Positions 1 through 12,119 of a stretch of 64,000 bases of DNA are shown here, one piece after another. Source of the stretch: Adiantum capillus-veneris. Taxonomy: Eukaryota; Streptophyta; Polypodiopsida; Polypodiales; Pteridaceae. A program made the position numbers and the translations under genes. The DNA is taken from NCBI GenBank assembly GCA_014529385.2, contig CM043969.1, positions 13,165,946 to 13,229,945 of the forward strand, in the 5' to 3' direction. Position 1 is the first letter of the stretch, and each line of letters begins with the position of its first letter. A model generated the notes under the pieces. It was given only the letters and a program-made list of their open reading frames with translations. It was not told where the DNA came from and did no database searches.

Positions 1-919
1 GTTGAAGTCATTGCAGTATAGTGGTAAGTGAAGGAGGAAGTCTAAAAGACACTCACGCACTCAATACAATGAGGAATGAGTGGACAAGCTTCTACATCAG
101 AAACCCTTCTTGGAAACATGGAAGCTATTGAGACGCCCTTTGATATCACATGTGCTACATTTGTTCCTTGAAGCACCCATCAACTCCATCTCTTACACTG
201 CATGCTTTTGTTTGAAAATTTCTCATAAGCATATAGAGTGTCCCATAATTGTCACTTGCATTAGGCACTCTTCCTTTTTTTCTTCCAAGCACTCATATTG
301 CATGACAGGTTCTTCAAGTCCAAATGCTCAACTCCAATAAGAGCGTATACCAAAGGCACTTTTTTCCCACCGGGTTTTTTCCCTTTGGTCATCCAGGTTT
401 TAAGACCCTAATCTAGAAACCCTCATCTTCGACTTCTTGTATATATTTCTTTTACATCAGCAATAAGAAAATGTCTACCCAAATCAATTGACAACAACTT
501 GGAGCAAAAACTGCAGGTCTCCGTATGCTTATCAAGAGCATCTTTTATCTTCAAGGGTGACAACAAAGCTCCATCAAACAATGGCAAGTCAAAGAATGGC
601 CTACAACGACAAACAATGACACATTCCGTGAGAGAGTCATCAACAACAATCAAAAGTATCTCACACAGTGCTTCAACATTGGAGACCTATTGCAGACAAC
701 TCAAATTGCAATGGACCTTGAAAGAAAATCCATCATAAAGTCCACGCCCCAAAGAGGTCCAGTTCTGTAAGCTTAGACACATCAACATCCATCTTCCCGG
801 CGGCCAAGACTGACAACAAAGAGGAGAATGCGCAACAAGAACAAAAGTTGCCTCAACAATCACGCTCAAATCACGTATCAACAACACGCAAGATATGAAT
901 CACTCAAGGAAGGGGGGAG
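1..919 (+). pseudogene. 3' internal part of an LTR retrotransposon (element H)
   Basis: This is the stretch upstream of a polypurine tract and a probable LTR, so it should be the 3' internal end of an element whose remainder lies left of the window. I see only short open stretches (for example 499-738 and 828-919) and recognise no domain in them. The polypurine tract is nearly identical to those of the Ty3/gypsy-type elements elsewhere in this window, which suggests a Ty3/gypsy relative, but no pol sequence is present to prove it. It is a degraded fossil. Confidence 0.4.
906..919 (+). promoter_or_regulatory. Polypurine tract of element H
   Basis: AAGGAAGGGGGGAG lies directly before a TGTCAT start. 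The same purine run recurs at 18096-18109 and, slightly varied, at 20144-20154 and 52803-52816. In LTR elements it primes plus-strand DNA synthesis and marks the start of the 3' LTR. Confidence 0.6.
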
Positions 920-1958
920 TGTCATCAATGACAAAGCACTTACCAAGCTGAAGACCAACCTTCAAGACAAAGCTGAAGACAACCCTATGACAAGATGCAC
1001 AAGGTCGTGTCAAGGGACGACACGAATTAGGAAGGGGGAAATGTTTGAGGATAAATCAAACGGGCGCCCAACTGGTCAGACACGTAGCCGGACACCACAT
1101 TTGTACTCTATTATTTTGTCCGAGGTAGTGTAGTGATACTCTGTGTAAATCCTGATTCCAGAGTAATGGATCAATTCCCTGAGTTATAATGTTGTAATGA
1201 TATTTGTAAAGGTCCATGTAAACCGGCCACTGGCCATTTAGAATGCCCTAGGTATAAAGGTCAATAACTTTAATGTGAAGGGGAGGCTTATCTTTAGAAG
1301 AAGTGGGAGCTCAAAAAACGTACGCTCAAGCTACGAGCTGCTCCAAACTTGTAATCGACTTTCTTAATGATTGGGTAATCCGTTTTCGATTCAGAAACTT
1401 GCATTGTGTTCCTCTCTTTGCTCTTTAATTCAAGTGTAAGCATTGTCAATTTTGCTGTGGTTCGTGACTACGCGTCTGTGAGGTATAATTGCAGATTTGA
1501 GTGCTTAAATCATTCATTTTGACCATAGGAGAGTGTTCCTAGACCATAGGGCGACCTTTCTGGATAGTTCTGTTGCAGTTTTCAGGACCTTTTTCATGAT
1601 GGATCATGATTTTGGTACCTTGTCATATTGCGACCAGACTTGCTAGGATAGTGCCCCTAGGTGTCCTAGACCTCCTCCTGAAGTTTTGTTGCATTTTGAG
1701 TCCGTTCGAGTGCCAAAATGGCGTGATGACCTAGAGCTGTGAGAAAGGACTTAAGCAGATTTCCCTAATCATTGAGTGTTGGTTTGCTTGTTGAGCTAGT
1801 GTGTTTTCTTGTTAAGGTTCACTTCGTGAGATTGACAATCTCGCAGAGTCTCCGTGCCCCATTCGAGTCACTTTCCCTGAGTATTGACATTATGTTAGTG
1901 CCAGAAAGCTATGCTGCAGATGTGCGCCGCCGCGACCCGCTAATAGCTTGGGCACAAT
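920..1958 (+). repeat. Probable 3' LTR of element H
   Basis: The segment begins TGTCATCA right after the polypurine tract, contains a TATA-like TATAAA at about 1253, and can be read to a CA end at about 1958 (GGGCACA). Its 5' partner is outside the window, so the right edge and the flanking duplication cannot be verified. Length about 1.04 kb if the edges are right. Confidence 0.45.
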
Positions 1959-2393
1959 CATAACTAGAAATCAACAAATGCAAACAAATCATGACTGCAA
2001 ATCAACAAATGAAAACAAGCAATATCTAGAATAACGAAAAACCCAACAAAATAAACAATGTTATAATTAAATAGATCATTGATCAACCCCACTAGGTCAA
2101 CATCTCAATGAGTAGGTGGAGAACCTTCTTTGTGCCATACAATTGGTCAAGTTATCGGACTGCCTCCCAGTATTGACATATACTAGTAAGCATCAAATCA
2201 AATTAAAAGAGTAGAAAACACTACCAAATTTTACAAATCCCAAAATTGTAAAGAAATGGAGTAGTGCTCCCCATACATAGCATAGGTGCCACTCCCAAGG
2301 TGTTGCGAAGACCCCACCGCTACTGGCATCTTCCCTACATTGTAGATTTACGATGGATTAAAGGGAGTACCATTCATTGTGTGTGTGTGTGTG
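1959..2393. other. Flanking DNA without a gene
   Basis: AT-rich sequence between two LTRs. It ends in a (TG)n run at 2378-2397, into which the chromovirus LTR was inserted. No coding region is recognised. Confidence 0.5.
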
Positions 2394-3210
2394 TGTGATA
2401 AAATATAATATCTAACTTTACCAAATGATTTTCTCATATTTTAAATTGATCATTTAATGTGGAAGAATAAACGAGAACAAGAGTTAGAATAGAGATATGT
2501 GCTTCTAGACCTATCTCACGCAGGACCAAAAGAAGGGATGGTTGCATCTCAATAGGGGTCCAAAAGGAGATGGTTTATCAAAGAGCAATGTGCAATAAGT
2601 GCTTCTAAACTTATCTCAACAGGGGACCAAGAGGAGAGATGGTTACATCTCAATACGGGTCCAAAAGGAGGTAGTCTATCAAAGAGCAACGTGCATCTAA
2701 TGGAACTTAAAAGACCTTAGGGTTAGCTTCATTAAAGACCTCCACCAATAGTTAATGTTAAAAGTCCTTTGACCTTAGGCAAGCTGAGCTTGAGGTGGGA
2801 ACCCACCCTAAGCTTGAGGTCCTTGTCATGCTTGTTGACTAAGGTGCTTGAGGTGCTTGTCGTGCTTGATGACTAAGGAGCTTGAGGTCCTTCTCGTGCT
2901 TGATGACTAAGGTGCTTGAGGTGCTTGTCATGCTTGATGAGGAAGGTGATTGAGAAGCTTCCTATGCATGGGGGGTAAGGTACTTGAGTCAAAAAGAGAC
3001 CCTACAAAGGAGGGGGAAAGCCCCAAAGTTAGGGGAATCTTTGACTTAACCTCCCACTCAACCAAAGGACACCCTTTTCTCAAGGGGCACATGGGACACA
3101 TGTTAGACTCTCCCTATGCCTAGCCACATGGTGTACTTGAATGCTATTGGCTGGGCTAAAGAGGGGTCCAATGAGCTTCTAGTTCCATTCAACAAATATT
3201 TAGATATTTT

Positions 3211-3247
<37 letters not shown>

Positions 3248-3954
3248 AGGGGTAAGGAGGACACTTGTCCAAAGACTACCCATGTACTTGAAATGCATGG
3301 TGCATATGATTGGCTAGGGGGAGCGGGGTCCAATGAGCTTGAGGCATGTACAAAAAGTAGTACTCGCCCCAAGCAAGCAAGGGGTGTGCTGGGGGGTATA
3401 CACCTCTCACACACTCATTTTGTGGATTGATTCTCACTTGGTGAAAGTAGAGGAACTCCACCTCCTTCTCCAAGCTTGTGAGAAGTGAGAGCCTACATCA
3501 ACACTCTTGGCTATGGAATGCAAATCCAACCAAGAGCCACGCTTCAATGCTTAAGCTTTCCATCTTCTCTATCTTCATTACTATGCTATTATTTATGTTA
3601 GTAAGAAGAGTGATCAAGTGAGGAACTATTTCTTTCTCCTATGGAATGTTTCTTCTTCCTCTTTTGTACCCTCATTCTCTGCTAGCTCTCTCCACCTTCG
3701 AAGGTGTTTGAGGCCTTGGGATAGTTAATGCTTTCTACAATGTTTATGTTATGTTTGTGATGCATGAAGCTTTACATCTTCATTGCATCACCTAGGTCAC
3801 AAGGATTGTTCATGCCAAGTTAACTAAGTATCATGTTTATGTTGCTACCATCAATTAAGTTCACCCACTATGCTCACAAAGTAATCTCACAAAAGTGCTT
3901 TATCTAATTTCCTAATTCCACTACTCTCAAAGTTCATAGACCATTTCCATTACA
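2394..3954 (+). repeat. G1 5' LTR
   Basis: Starts TGTGATAAAATATAA and ends CCATTACA just before the primer site. It aligns along its length with 10622-12395. It contains four 34-bp tandem repeats (2813-2948) and a (CT)n run at 3215-3246. Length 1561 bp against 1774 bp for the other copy. Confidence 0.85.
2813..2948 (+). repeat. 34-bp minisatellite in the G1 5' LTR, four units
   Basis: Four head-to-tail units beginning CTTGAGGTGCTTGTCGTGC, exactly 136 bp. The matching LTR at 11091-11259 holds five units, so copy number has changed since the LTRs were identical. Confidence 0.85.
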
Positions 3955-3955
3955 T

Positions 3956-3973
3956 TGGTATCAGAGCATTTGG
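3956..3973 (+). promoter_or_regulatory. Primer binding site of G1 (tRNA-iMet type)
   Basis: TGGTATCAGAGCATTTGG follows the LTR end by one base. TGGTATCAGAGC is complementary to the 3' end of plant initiator tRNA-Met and is the usual minus-strand primer site of chromoviruses and copia elements. Confidence 0.9.
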
Positions 3974-4370
3974 TTTCTCTTTTCTTGTTGCTTAAGAAGA
4001 GAGGTCCTTAAGTAGCCTATTATGGTTGGTGTTTTAAATTATATTAGGATAAGTGGGACTGGGATCTATTATCGGTTTTGTTGAGCCCGCTATGTGGGAT
4101 ATGGTGCACACCTCGGGAGCTTTGGTCTTAATAATTGAGTCTTTTAAGACTTGCTTATGGCTTTATCATTATTGATCCATAAGAAGTCTGAAATGAGCTA
4201 TCCCTCTGCAACTCTGGTATGTTAGACTCAGTCCATTACTCTCTATAATTAACCAATTCGAGCCGTGGTTCTAGATACTTAAGTGCCTATTATCAAAGGC
4301 TAAGGGGAGCAACAACTAAGGTTTTAAATTGCCAAAGCATACACTAAGTAAACACATAAATTTAATTAAC

Positions 4371-4529
4371 ATGGGTGACAATAACCAAGAGAGTAGAATG
4401 AACATTGATAACTTTGATTTTGCACATGAAGGTGCTAATGATGATGCTCCCATGTTTGTTAATTATCTTGTTACTAGGTTGCAACAAGCTATGGGCAACC
4501 CCTCTTTGCAAGCCGAAGTTACTCAATAA
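4371..4529 (+). pseudogene. gag start of G1
   Basis: Opens MGDNNQESRMNIDNFDF and continues to LQAEVTQ. The same reading begins the second unit at 12803. It is the N-terminal part of the chromovirus Gag, which forms the particle that packages element RNA. The gag region is interrupted just downstream by the insertion 4539-6117. Confidence 0.65.
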
Positions 4530-4538
4530 CTTCGTGCT

Positions 4539-4750
4539 GACGGGAGCAAAGCGAACCCTGAACCCCGACGGCCTCTAAAACGCCGGGAGCCGAATGGCGC
4601 GCCTCGAGCCTGTCACGGTAAAGCAAACAGGGGGCACCACCTAGCTTAAGCGGCTAGGACGCAAATAACACACCACCATAACAAAGTTTTCATCCAAGAG
4701 AGATGGATGTTTGGGAGTAATGATGAAGAGGAAGGGGAATGAGATCAAGT

Positions 4751-4809
<59 letters not shown>

Positions 4810-6117
4810 GGTATAGCGGTTTAGTACTTAGGCACCACAAAAGGATGGCAAATCCGCACACCCTTCACACATACACAAGCTCACTCCAAACACAAGACTA
4901 GGTGGCGATTCCGTACACCTCACATGGGCAAAACATTGCAAGAAAACATACTCACAAAACCTCAAGCTTTATTTAGAGAATAAGGCGATGAAATGGGGAG
5001 CATAGGGTAGGGGAATGAGAAGGGAGAGAGTGGTAGAGCACATGGCGGATAGGTGGGAGTTGATGGCGAAGACTCGCACGAGGGTTATGGCCATCATCCT
5101 TCATTTAGCTGCCCTTCATCTTCCATAGCCCAAGGGTGTAGAGGTCATGCTCAAGACGAGCATGGTGATTGTGGTGATGGTGATGGTGTGGGTGTGTGTG
5201 TGTGCACTAGGCACACACAGTGCATAGTGTACTCTTTGGTGATGTTGTGTGTGTGCTTAGTGTGATGGTGACCCCTCTTTATATAAGGGAGGAGGGGGGA
5301 GAAATTCTAGAATTTAGAAATGAAGAAATCATTATCTACATAGGCCATGTGACTGTGGGCCCCACTTGTCTGGCTGTGTGTATATGTGCAAGAACAGCAG
5401 TCTCATGAGAGAGAGACTAAGAGAGAGAGATGGGTTGATGAAAAAAGTGAGAGGTGACATGGAGAATAAAGTAATTACAAGAGGGGAGAGAGGGGAGTGT
5501 GTTCAGAGGTGAATCTATGTACAGATGTGTGTGAGCACAAGAAAAATCAGGTAACCACCGGGTGGGGATGGGTCTGTGGGCACCTTTTTCAGTGAAACTG
5601 AGTGTGTGTGAGTGTGGGGGAGGTTATTTAGCTACAAGACAAGAGACATGGCGCCCTTTAGAGAGAGAGGGGGGTATTTGGGTCATGGGATATGATAGGA
5701 GAGAGAAAGGGGATGTGGGGTATACTATTTTGGAAGATAGGATAAGTTGCATGTGAGTTAGGGTGCATTATTGGTGAGTTAGAATGCATTATTGGTGAGA
5801 GGTGGGGTAGCTTGAGGGGAGAGAGAAAGGAGAAAGGACAAGGGGAAGAGAGAGGGGGTTGACCTTTTGAGTGGAGGAGAGGAAAAGGGACACACAGCGA
5901 GGCAACAGTGAAGAAAAAGGAGGCAAGGTGGGGATGGGTTGCCCCGTAGGCATGAGGTCGCCTATTTTACCTTTCTCATATATTTACATAATCATACTTT
6001 ATTTTTTTCTTACTTTTTCCAATGCCTTTTATCACTCCCTCCCTAAGAGGGGGTTTTCATGGGGTGGGGACGAGAGAAGAGGGGTATGGGAGCTTGGCTT
6101 GTGAAAAGCCCCCATCA
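4539..6117. mobile_element. 1.58-kb insertion in G1 gag (candidate solo LTR or non-autonomous element)
   Basis: Unit two preserves the uninterrupted sequence (around 12945-12949), which shows that 1579 bp were added here. The site GTGCT is present on both sides (4534-4538 and 6118-6122). If the left T is counted with the element, the ends read TGACGGGAGC and GCCCCCATCA, a 10-bp inverted pair with two mismatches and TG...CA edges, flanked by GTGC. That favours a solo LTR; a small inverted-repeat DNA element is the alternative. Inside are a (GA)n run, a TATA-like stretch at 5278-5287, and purine-rich DNA. The short open stretches inside (for example 5053-5265) show no domain. Confidence 0.7.
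4754..4805. repeat. (GA)n microsatellite
   Basis: An almost pure GA run of about 50 bp inside the 1.58-kb insertion. Confidence 0.9.
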
Positions 6118-6122
6118 GTGCT

Positions 6123-7315
6123 TATGGGATTTCCTTTTCCTCTCCAAGAGGAGAGAGAGAGCTTAGGAGGCCTCTTGATGAGACCCCCAAAAGAAGACTC
6201 TCTCCCATACAAGAGGAGGAATCCAAAGAACGAGAAAGTAACAAATCCCTAAGTTCCTTTAAAGATGTGGCTCCACGAAGACAACGGTCTGGATGATCGC
6301 CAACTCCTCGCAAGAGGAAACGGTCAACCCACAATCCTTCTCCACATCACTCCAAAAGGGAAGAGAGGAAACAAAGGAAGAAAAGGGTAAGAAAGAGGTC
6401 ACCCTCGTCTTCACCTTCCTCCTCTTCCGACGAAAGCAATAGCTATTCTCCTAGAGAATACAAGAGGGGAGGACATCACAAATCTTACCCTACATGGCGA
6501 AGGTCCCAAAAGCTCAAGAAGGTCAAAGAGGGAGGAAAGAGTATCACTTTCCTTACCTATGATGGCACCTTTGGTGCTACCGACAAAGTATTGGCCTTCA
6601 TCCAACAATTTGATGTAGCCTTTGGAGACGAGGGCTTCACAGAGTCCTCCAAGCTATGCCATGTAGCTATGCACTTCTAGAAATTGGCTTGTCAATGGTG
6701 GGCTAGACTTTGTTGCAACGGTGAAACCCCAAAGACATGGAAAACTCTACGAGTTTCCATCATGAAGCAATTCCTTGCAAGTGATGCAAAGGACAAAGTG
6801 CTTATCGAATGGCGAAGTTTGAAGCTTATCTCTCATGAGTCTATCCACAAATACGTGGACAAGTTTTGGGATTTATATCTCAAGGCTATTGTCTTTCAAA
6901 AGATAGACTTCGCCGAGCAAAAGCAACAATTTTGTGCGGGATTACATGGTTGAGTATGTCAACTCTCAACGGCCTGCTTCTATCACCGAAGTAATCCACC
7001 ACACCATGGTTGCTTCGCGCATCAATTTCCAACAAGGGGCTAGATGGAATGTCAAGTCCATGGAAAATAAAGACAAAAGTGATGCCAAGAGAACAACCAA
7101 TCCCCAAAATTCTTACCAAGGCCATTCCAGCAACAACAACAACAATCGGTCCAAGGAGAAGGGAGTTTAACAAAGGTAAATATAAACTCTCTCCTAAAGA
7201 GATAGAAGCTTCTTGTGAGGACCACAAATTATTTAAGTGTGGGGAGCAAGGCCGTGGTTATCGTCCTTGCCCCATTTCTCCTTTCCTATGCTTGGGGAAA
7301 GATGGAAGAGCATAA
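6123..7315 (+). pseudogene. gag main part of G1
   Basis: Encodes the central retrotransposon Gag region (fragments such as WARLCCNGETPKTWKTLR and KVLIEWRSLKL), a lysine- and asparagine-rich stretch, and near 7230-7275 a zinc-knuckle-like segment (FKCGEQGRGYRPCP). It would form the capsid and nucleocapsid of the particle. It is a fossil with several breaks. The parallel region of the second unit is 12950-14200. Confidence 0.75.
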
Positions 7316-7319
7316 TGCC

Positions 7320-7679
7320 TTTATTTTGTTTAACCCTGGTTCAACTCACAACTTCATATCCACATAGTTGACCACTAAGCTAGGCATACAAGCCCACGAG
7401 ATGGGAGATGCATTGAAAGCCAATGGAGCTATCAAGGGACAAGACATCTAAGTTACTTCCTTAATTGAAAAATTAAAGCTTCATATACAAAGTTATGTGG
7501 ACAAAGAGGATTTCTTCATCTCCCCTCTCAAACATGAGGATGTTATTTTTGGGACACCATGGTTTAACCGCATGGCTTATAACATGAAGTTCGTTGAAAA
7601 GAGAATCTACTTCACCTACAGAGAAAAGAGCATGTACATAGATGCTAATGAGTTGGGGAACACCATATCCCTGCAATAA
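7320..7679 (+). pseudogene. Aspartic protease region of G1 pol
   Basis: A retropepsin-like active-site segment reads FNPGSTHNFIS near 7330. It is followed by a region with the FGTPWFNRM-type end of plant gypsy proteases (7497-7679). In an active element this enzyme cuts the Gag-Pol polyprotein. Degraded; the copy at 14220-14592 is similar. Confidence 0.65.
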
Positions 7680-7739
7680 AGGGAATCAAGAGAAATTAGA
7701 GTTGTCTAATTTCCTAAATGGATTCCAAGATGTTTTCAT

Positions 7740-8880
7740 TGATGACATCCCTAGTGAGCTACCTCTAAAATGATGGATGATGACCATGCAATTGATCTCC
7801 TACCAAGAAGCTCAACGCCTAACAAGCCTCCTTATCAAGTTTCACAAGCTCAACAAGAGGAGATCATGAGGCAAGTGCATGAATTGGTAGAAAAAGGGAT
7901 GGTGAGGTCTAGCTCCTCTCCATTTTGTTCACCATTGCTTTTAATGAAAAAGAAAGATGACACATATCACATGTGTGTCGACTATAGAGCATTAAATAAG
8001 ATTACTATCAAAAATAGATTTTTTGTGCCACGGGTAGAAGGTTTATTTGATAATTTACAAGATTTGGCCTGACAAATGCTCCAAACGCATTCAAACTCAT
8101 GATGGAAAAAAATCTTCAGGCCATTCAAATTCTCTTGAGGAGTATAAGGGACACCTCCAGGGAATCTTGCAAGTTGTGAGAGAGAATAAGCTTTTCATTA
8201 ATCAAAAGAAAAGTGAATTTTTCCTACAAGAGATTCAATATTTAGGTCACATTATCTCTAAATATGGCACCCGTATGGATCCAACAAAGTTAGAGATAAT
8301 AAAAGGATGGCCTAATCCAAGGAATCTACAAGAGGTATGAAGCCTTATAGGTATGTGTGCATACTATAGATGCTTCATAGAAAAAATTCTCACTAATAGC
8401 AGGCCCATTACGTGACTTAAAAAAAAGAACGTTAAGTATTCATGGACTGCAAAAGTGCAAGAAGCTTTTGAGAAGCTTATCTCTCAATGTGTGCTCACGC
8501 TACTAGATCTCTCAAAGTCATTTGAGGTCCAATGTGATGCTTGCGGTACTTGCCTTGGAGCTAGTTTGCTTCAAGAAGGGCATGCCATAGCATATGAGAG
8601 TCAAAGAGTCAACTCCAATAAGCGAGTATTGGGTAAATACGAAAAAGAGCTACTAGTTATTCTGATGCCATAGACAAGTGGAAACGCTATCTCTTGGGGA
8701 CTCCATTCATCCTGCAAAATGGATCACAAAGCCTCAAGAACTTCATGATGCAAACCAAGATCTCCGACAAATAAATGAGGTGGGCAAATTTTATTTTGCA
8801 ATTTAAATTTATATTGCTCACATTGTTGGCAAGCACAATCAAGTGATCGATGCACTTTCACAACGACCAAGGGTAAATGT
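7740..8880 (+). pseudogene. Reverse transcriptase and RNase H region of G1
   Basis: The N-terminal RT segment is clear (QVHELVEKGMVRSSSSPF, then CVDYRALNKITIKNRF). The connection segment follows (QKKSEFFLQEIQYLGHIIS, PTKLEIIKGWP), and then RNase H (FEVQCDACGTCLGASLLQ). These copy element RNA into DNA and remove the RNA. The region is broken and its layout is shared with unit two. Confidence 0.75.
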
Positions 8881-9099
8881 GGTGTCTATAGCAACTCACA
8901 ATGGTCTATCTTTTATGATAGATGAGTATGCTATTGACCAAGACTTTAAGTATGTAATTATAGCCTTTCCATTAGGAAAGAAAAAAGAACCATTCACCTT
9001 GAAGGTTGGTTATCTTCCAAACGGCAATAGTCTATGTGTTACTCACCCATACAATAAGAAAGTCATGTATGAATCCCATACTTCTCCTTATGCGGGGCA

Positions 9100-10080
9100 A
9101 AAAGGGAATCCATAATCTACTCTTCAAGGAAAAGAAATGTATTTTTGTTGGTCTACGATGAAAAGTAAACATACAAGAGTATGTTTCAAAATGCCTGTTA
9201 TACCAAAAGTTGAAATTTGATCGAGGGAAGCAACTTGGATTGTTTCAGTCGGTGACAAGCTTAACAAGAAAACACACTCTATGCCTGTCAAAAAGACTAT
9301 TAAGGCACATCAAATGGAAACCCTCTTCAGTTCTCAAATTTTCGAGCATCATGGCTTTCCAACATCCATAGTGTCGGACAAAGATCGTAGAATGACCAAT
9401 AATTTCTAGAAGGGTCTCTTTGAGAATCTAGGAAGTAGATTAAATTTCTCTTTCGGCCTATCATCCACAAACGGATGACCAAAGTGAAATAACTAATCTA
9501 ATGATTCTTGAATCTATCAAAAGTCTATGTCATGGAAGTAGATCAACATTCTCAATGATAAAAGTATCTACCTCTTATAGAGTATGCGTATGCTGACATT
9601 GTACATACTTCTATGGGAAAAGCACCTTTCGAGGTTAAAAAGGGAAGATCTAAAAGTCCCTTACTACTTAAAGTGCATGGGAAGATCTTCGCTTGCTGAT
9701 CAATATAGCCGATATTCACAAGAATCTTTTCCAAAGATTAAAGAGGTTATATCCATCTCAAAGCAAAGGCAAAAAGGGCTGCTGCTAATAAGCACAAAGG
9801 AGCCTTAGCCTTTAAGAAAAATGATTGGGTCTTGGTAAAGTTTCTCAAGGCTCATCTAAGGCATACTACGGGCAAGAATCCTTCGGGCCACCAAGAGTAT
9901 TATGCTCAACTAGCAAAAATATAGTATGGTCCTTTTTAAATTCGTAAGCCAATCAATGAGATGGCTTATCAATTAAAGTTGCCCAACCATTGGCTCATGC
10001 ACCATGTTTTCCATGAGAGCCCACGTAAGCCTTAAAAAGGAGCGCCACCAAAAGAAGCAATAGTTGCAGACGCTCCAAAA
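9100..10080 (+). pseudogene. Integrase region of G1
   Basis: Fragments of the integrase core can be read (SDKDRRMTNNF near 9380, YADIVHTSMGKAPFEV near 9590). The C-terminal part is at about 9920-10060 (YGPFQIRKPINEMAYQLKLP, HHVFHESPRKP). Integrase inserts the DNA copy into the host chromosome. Broken. Confidence 0.65.
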
Positions 10081-10119
10081 ATCGAAGATCAAGAGAAGTA
10101 CTTTAATATGAGTCCATCC

Positions 10120-10275
10120 TATGACATGAAGACAAGGTATTAAGAAACGGTTAGATTATCTGATGGTATCTTATTAAGTTAAAGAATTATTCTTTTAAAG
10201 ATGCTAAATGGATGCAAGGAACCTAGCTTAAGGATAATATGAACCTTGTCAATGCTTACAATGCTGCACTAGAGT
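10120..10275 (+). pseudogene. Chromodomain remnant at the end of G1 pol
   Basis: A stretch reading YLIKLKNYSFKDAKWMQGT and ending near NAYNAALE matches the pattern of a chromodomain (Y-L-V-K-W-K-x-Y/L ... A-T-W-E-P). Chromodomains follow integrase in chromoviruses and steer insertion to marked chromatin. It assigns G1 to the chromovirus branch. Confidence 0.55.
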
Positions 10276-10607
10276 AAGCATATGAAAATGAACAATGTTT
10301 TTGTCTTATAAGACCAGTTCTCTTTTTATTGTGCACAAATTTAAATAGTATGCATGCTTAGGATAATTTTTGTGGCGACAACGTCTCACAAACACCAAGT
10401 AGAACTTGTCACTCTACTTTGGAAGTGTGATATGGACTAAAGAGCAGACATGCTTGCGGCAGCTACGTCTCCCAAGCAACAAATGGATTAGTCATCCATC
10501 TTGGAATGATGTCATAGGGTAAAAAGGGATCCTCTACCCGCTAAGAAACATGGACTAATGACTAGGCTTTATCTTCTCTACCTCATAGTCAAGGACGACT
10601 ACGATTT

Positions 10608-10621
10608 CAAGAGAGAGGTAA
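10608..10621 (+). promoter_or_regulatory. Polypurine tract of G1
   Basis: CAAGAGAGAGGTAA sits immediately before the TGTCATAAAA start of the 3' LTR, as expected for a plus-strand primer. Confidence 0.7.
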
Positions 10622-11090
10622 TGTCATAAAATATAATATCTAACTTTACCAAATGATTTTCTTATATTAAAATGATCACTTAATGTGGAAGAATAAACGG
10701 GAACATTTCTCATATTAAACTGATCATTTAATGTGGGAGAATAAAGGGGAACAAGGATTAGAGTAGAGACATGTGCTTCTAGACCTATCTCAACACGGGA
10801 CCAAACGGAGACATGGTTGCATTTCAATAGGGGTCCAAAAGGAGATGGTCTATCAAAGAGCAATGTGCAATAAGTGCTTCTAGACTTATCTCAACCGGGG
10901 ACCAAGAGGAGAGATGGTTACATCTCAATACGGGTCCAAAAGGAGGTAGTCTATCAAAGAGCAATGTGCATCTAATGGAACTTAAAAGACCTTGGGGTTA
11001 GCTTCATTAAAGACCTCCAATAGTGAGTGTTAAAAGTCCTTTGACCTTTGGCAAGCTAGGGCTGAGCTTGATGTGGGAACCCAACCTAAG

Positions 11091-11259
11091 CTTGAGGTCC
11101 TTGTCGTGCTTGCTGACTAAGGTGCTGAGGTGCTTGTCATGCTTGATGCCTAAGGTGCTCGAGGTGCTTGTCGTGCTTGATGACTAAGGTGCTTGAGGTC
11201 CTTGTCGTGCTTGATGACTAAGGTGCTTGAGGTGCTTGTCATGCTTGATGAGGAAGGTG
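11091..11259 (+). repeat. 34-bp minisatellite in the middle LTR, five units
   Basis: Five head-to-tail copies of the CTTGAGGTGCTTGTCGTGC unit, one of them a base short. The partner LTR has four. Confidence 0.85.
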
Positions 11260-12119
11260 CTTAAGAAGCTTCCTATGTATGGGAAGTAAGGTACTTGAGT
11301 CAAAAAGAGACCCTACAAAGGAGGGGGAAAGCCCCAAAGTTAGGGAAATCTTTGACTTAACCTCCCACTCAAACAAAGGACACCCTTTTCTCAAGGGGCA
11401 CATGGGACACATGCTAGAATCTCCCTATGCTTAGCCACATGGTGTGCTTGGATGCTATTGGTTGGCCTAAAGAGGGGTCCAATGAGCTTCTAGTTCCATT
11501 CGACAAATATCTAGATATTTTCAAGCTCTCTCTCTCTCTCTCTCTAAGGGGTAAGGAGGACACTTGTCCAAAGACTACCCATGTACTTGAAATACATGGT
11601 GCATATGATTGGCTAGGGGGAGCGGGGTCCAATGAGCTTGAGGCATGCACAAAAAGTAGAACTCGCCCCAAGCAAGCAAGGGGTGTGCTGGGGGGTATAC
11701 ACCTCTCACACACTCATTTTGTGGATTGATTCTCACTTGGTGAAAGTAGAGGAACTCCACCTCCTTCTCCAAGCTTGTGAGAAACGAGAGCCTACACCAA
11801 CACTCTTGGCTATGGAATGGAAATCCAACCAAGAGGCAGGCTTCAATGCTTAAGCTTGCCATCTTCTCCATCTTCATTACTATGCTATTATGTATGCTAG
11901 CAAGAAGAGTGACGATAAGTGAGGAACTATTTCTTTCTCCTATGGAATGTTTCTTCTTCCTCTTTTGTACCCTCATTCTCTGCTAGCTCTCTCCACCTTC
12001 GAAGGTGTTTGAGGCCTTGGGATAGTTAATGCTTTCTACAATTTTTATGTTATGTTTGTGATGCATGAAGCTTTACATCTTCATTGCATCACCTAGGTCA
12101 CAAGGAACACAAGGATTGT

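Noticed and set aside
2813-2948. Regular 34-bp repeats as a possible CRISPR array
   Set aside because: Units are head-to-tail with no spacers, and the context is a plant LTR.
3103-3430. Overlapping ORFs of about 100 codons on both strands, repeated at 11414-11729
   Set aside because: They lie inside the two chromovirus LTRs, include a (CT)n run, and are conserved only because the LTRs are copies.
3956-3973. TGGTATCAGAGC as part of a tRNA gene
   Set aside because: Only the tRNA 3' complement is present, directly after an LTR end; no cloverleaf surrounds it. The same holds for the other primer sites.
5053-5265. 70-codon ORF inside the 1.58-kb insertion
   Set aside because: Biased composition (GDGDG, CVCVC from TG repeats), no domain, non-coding context.
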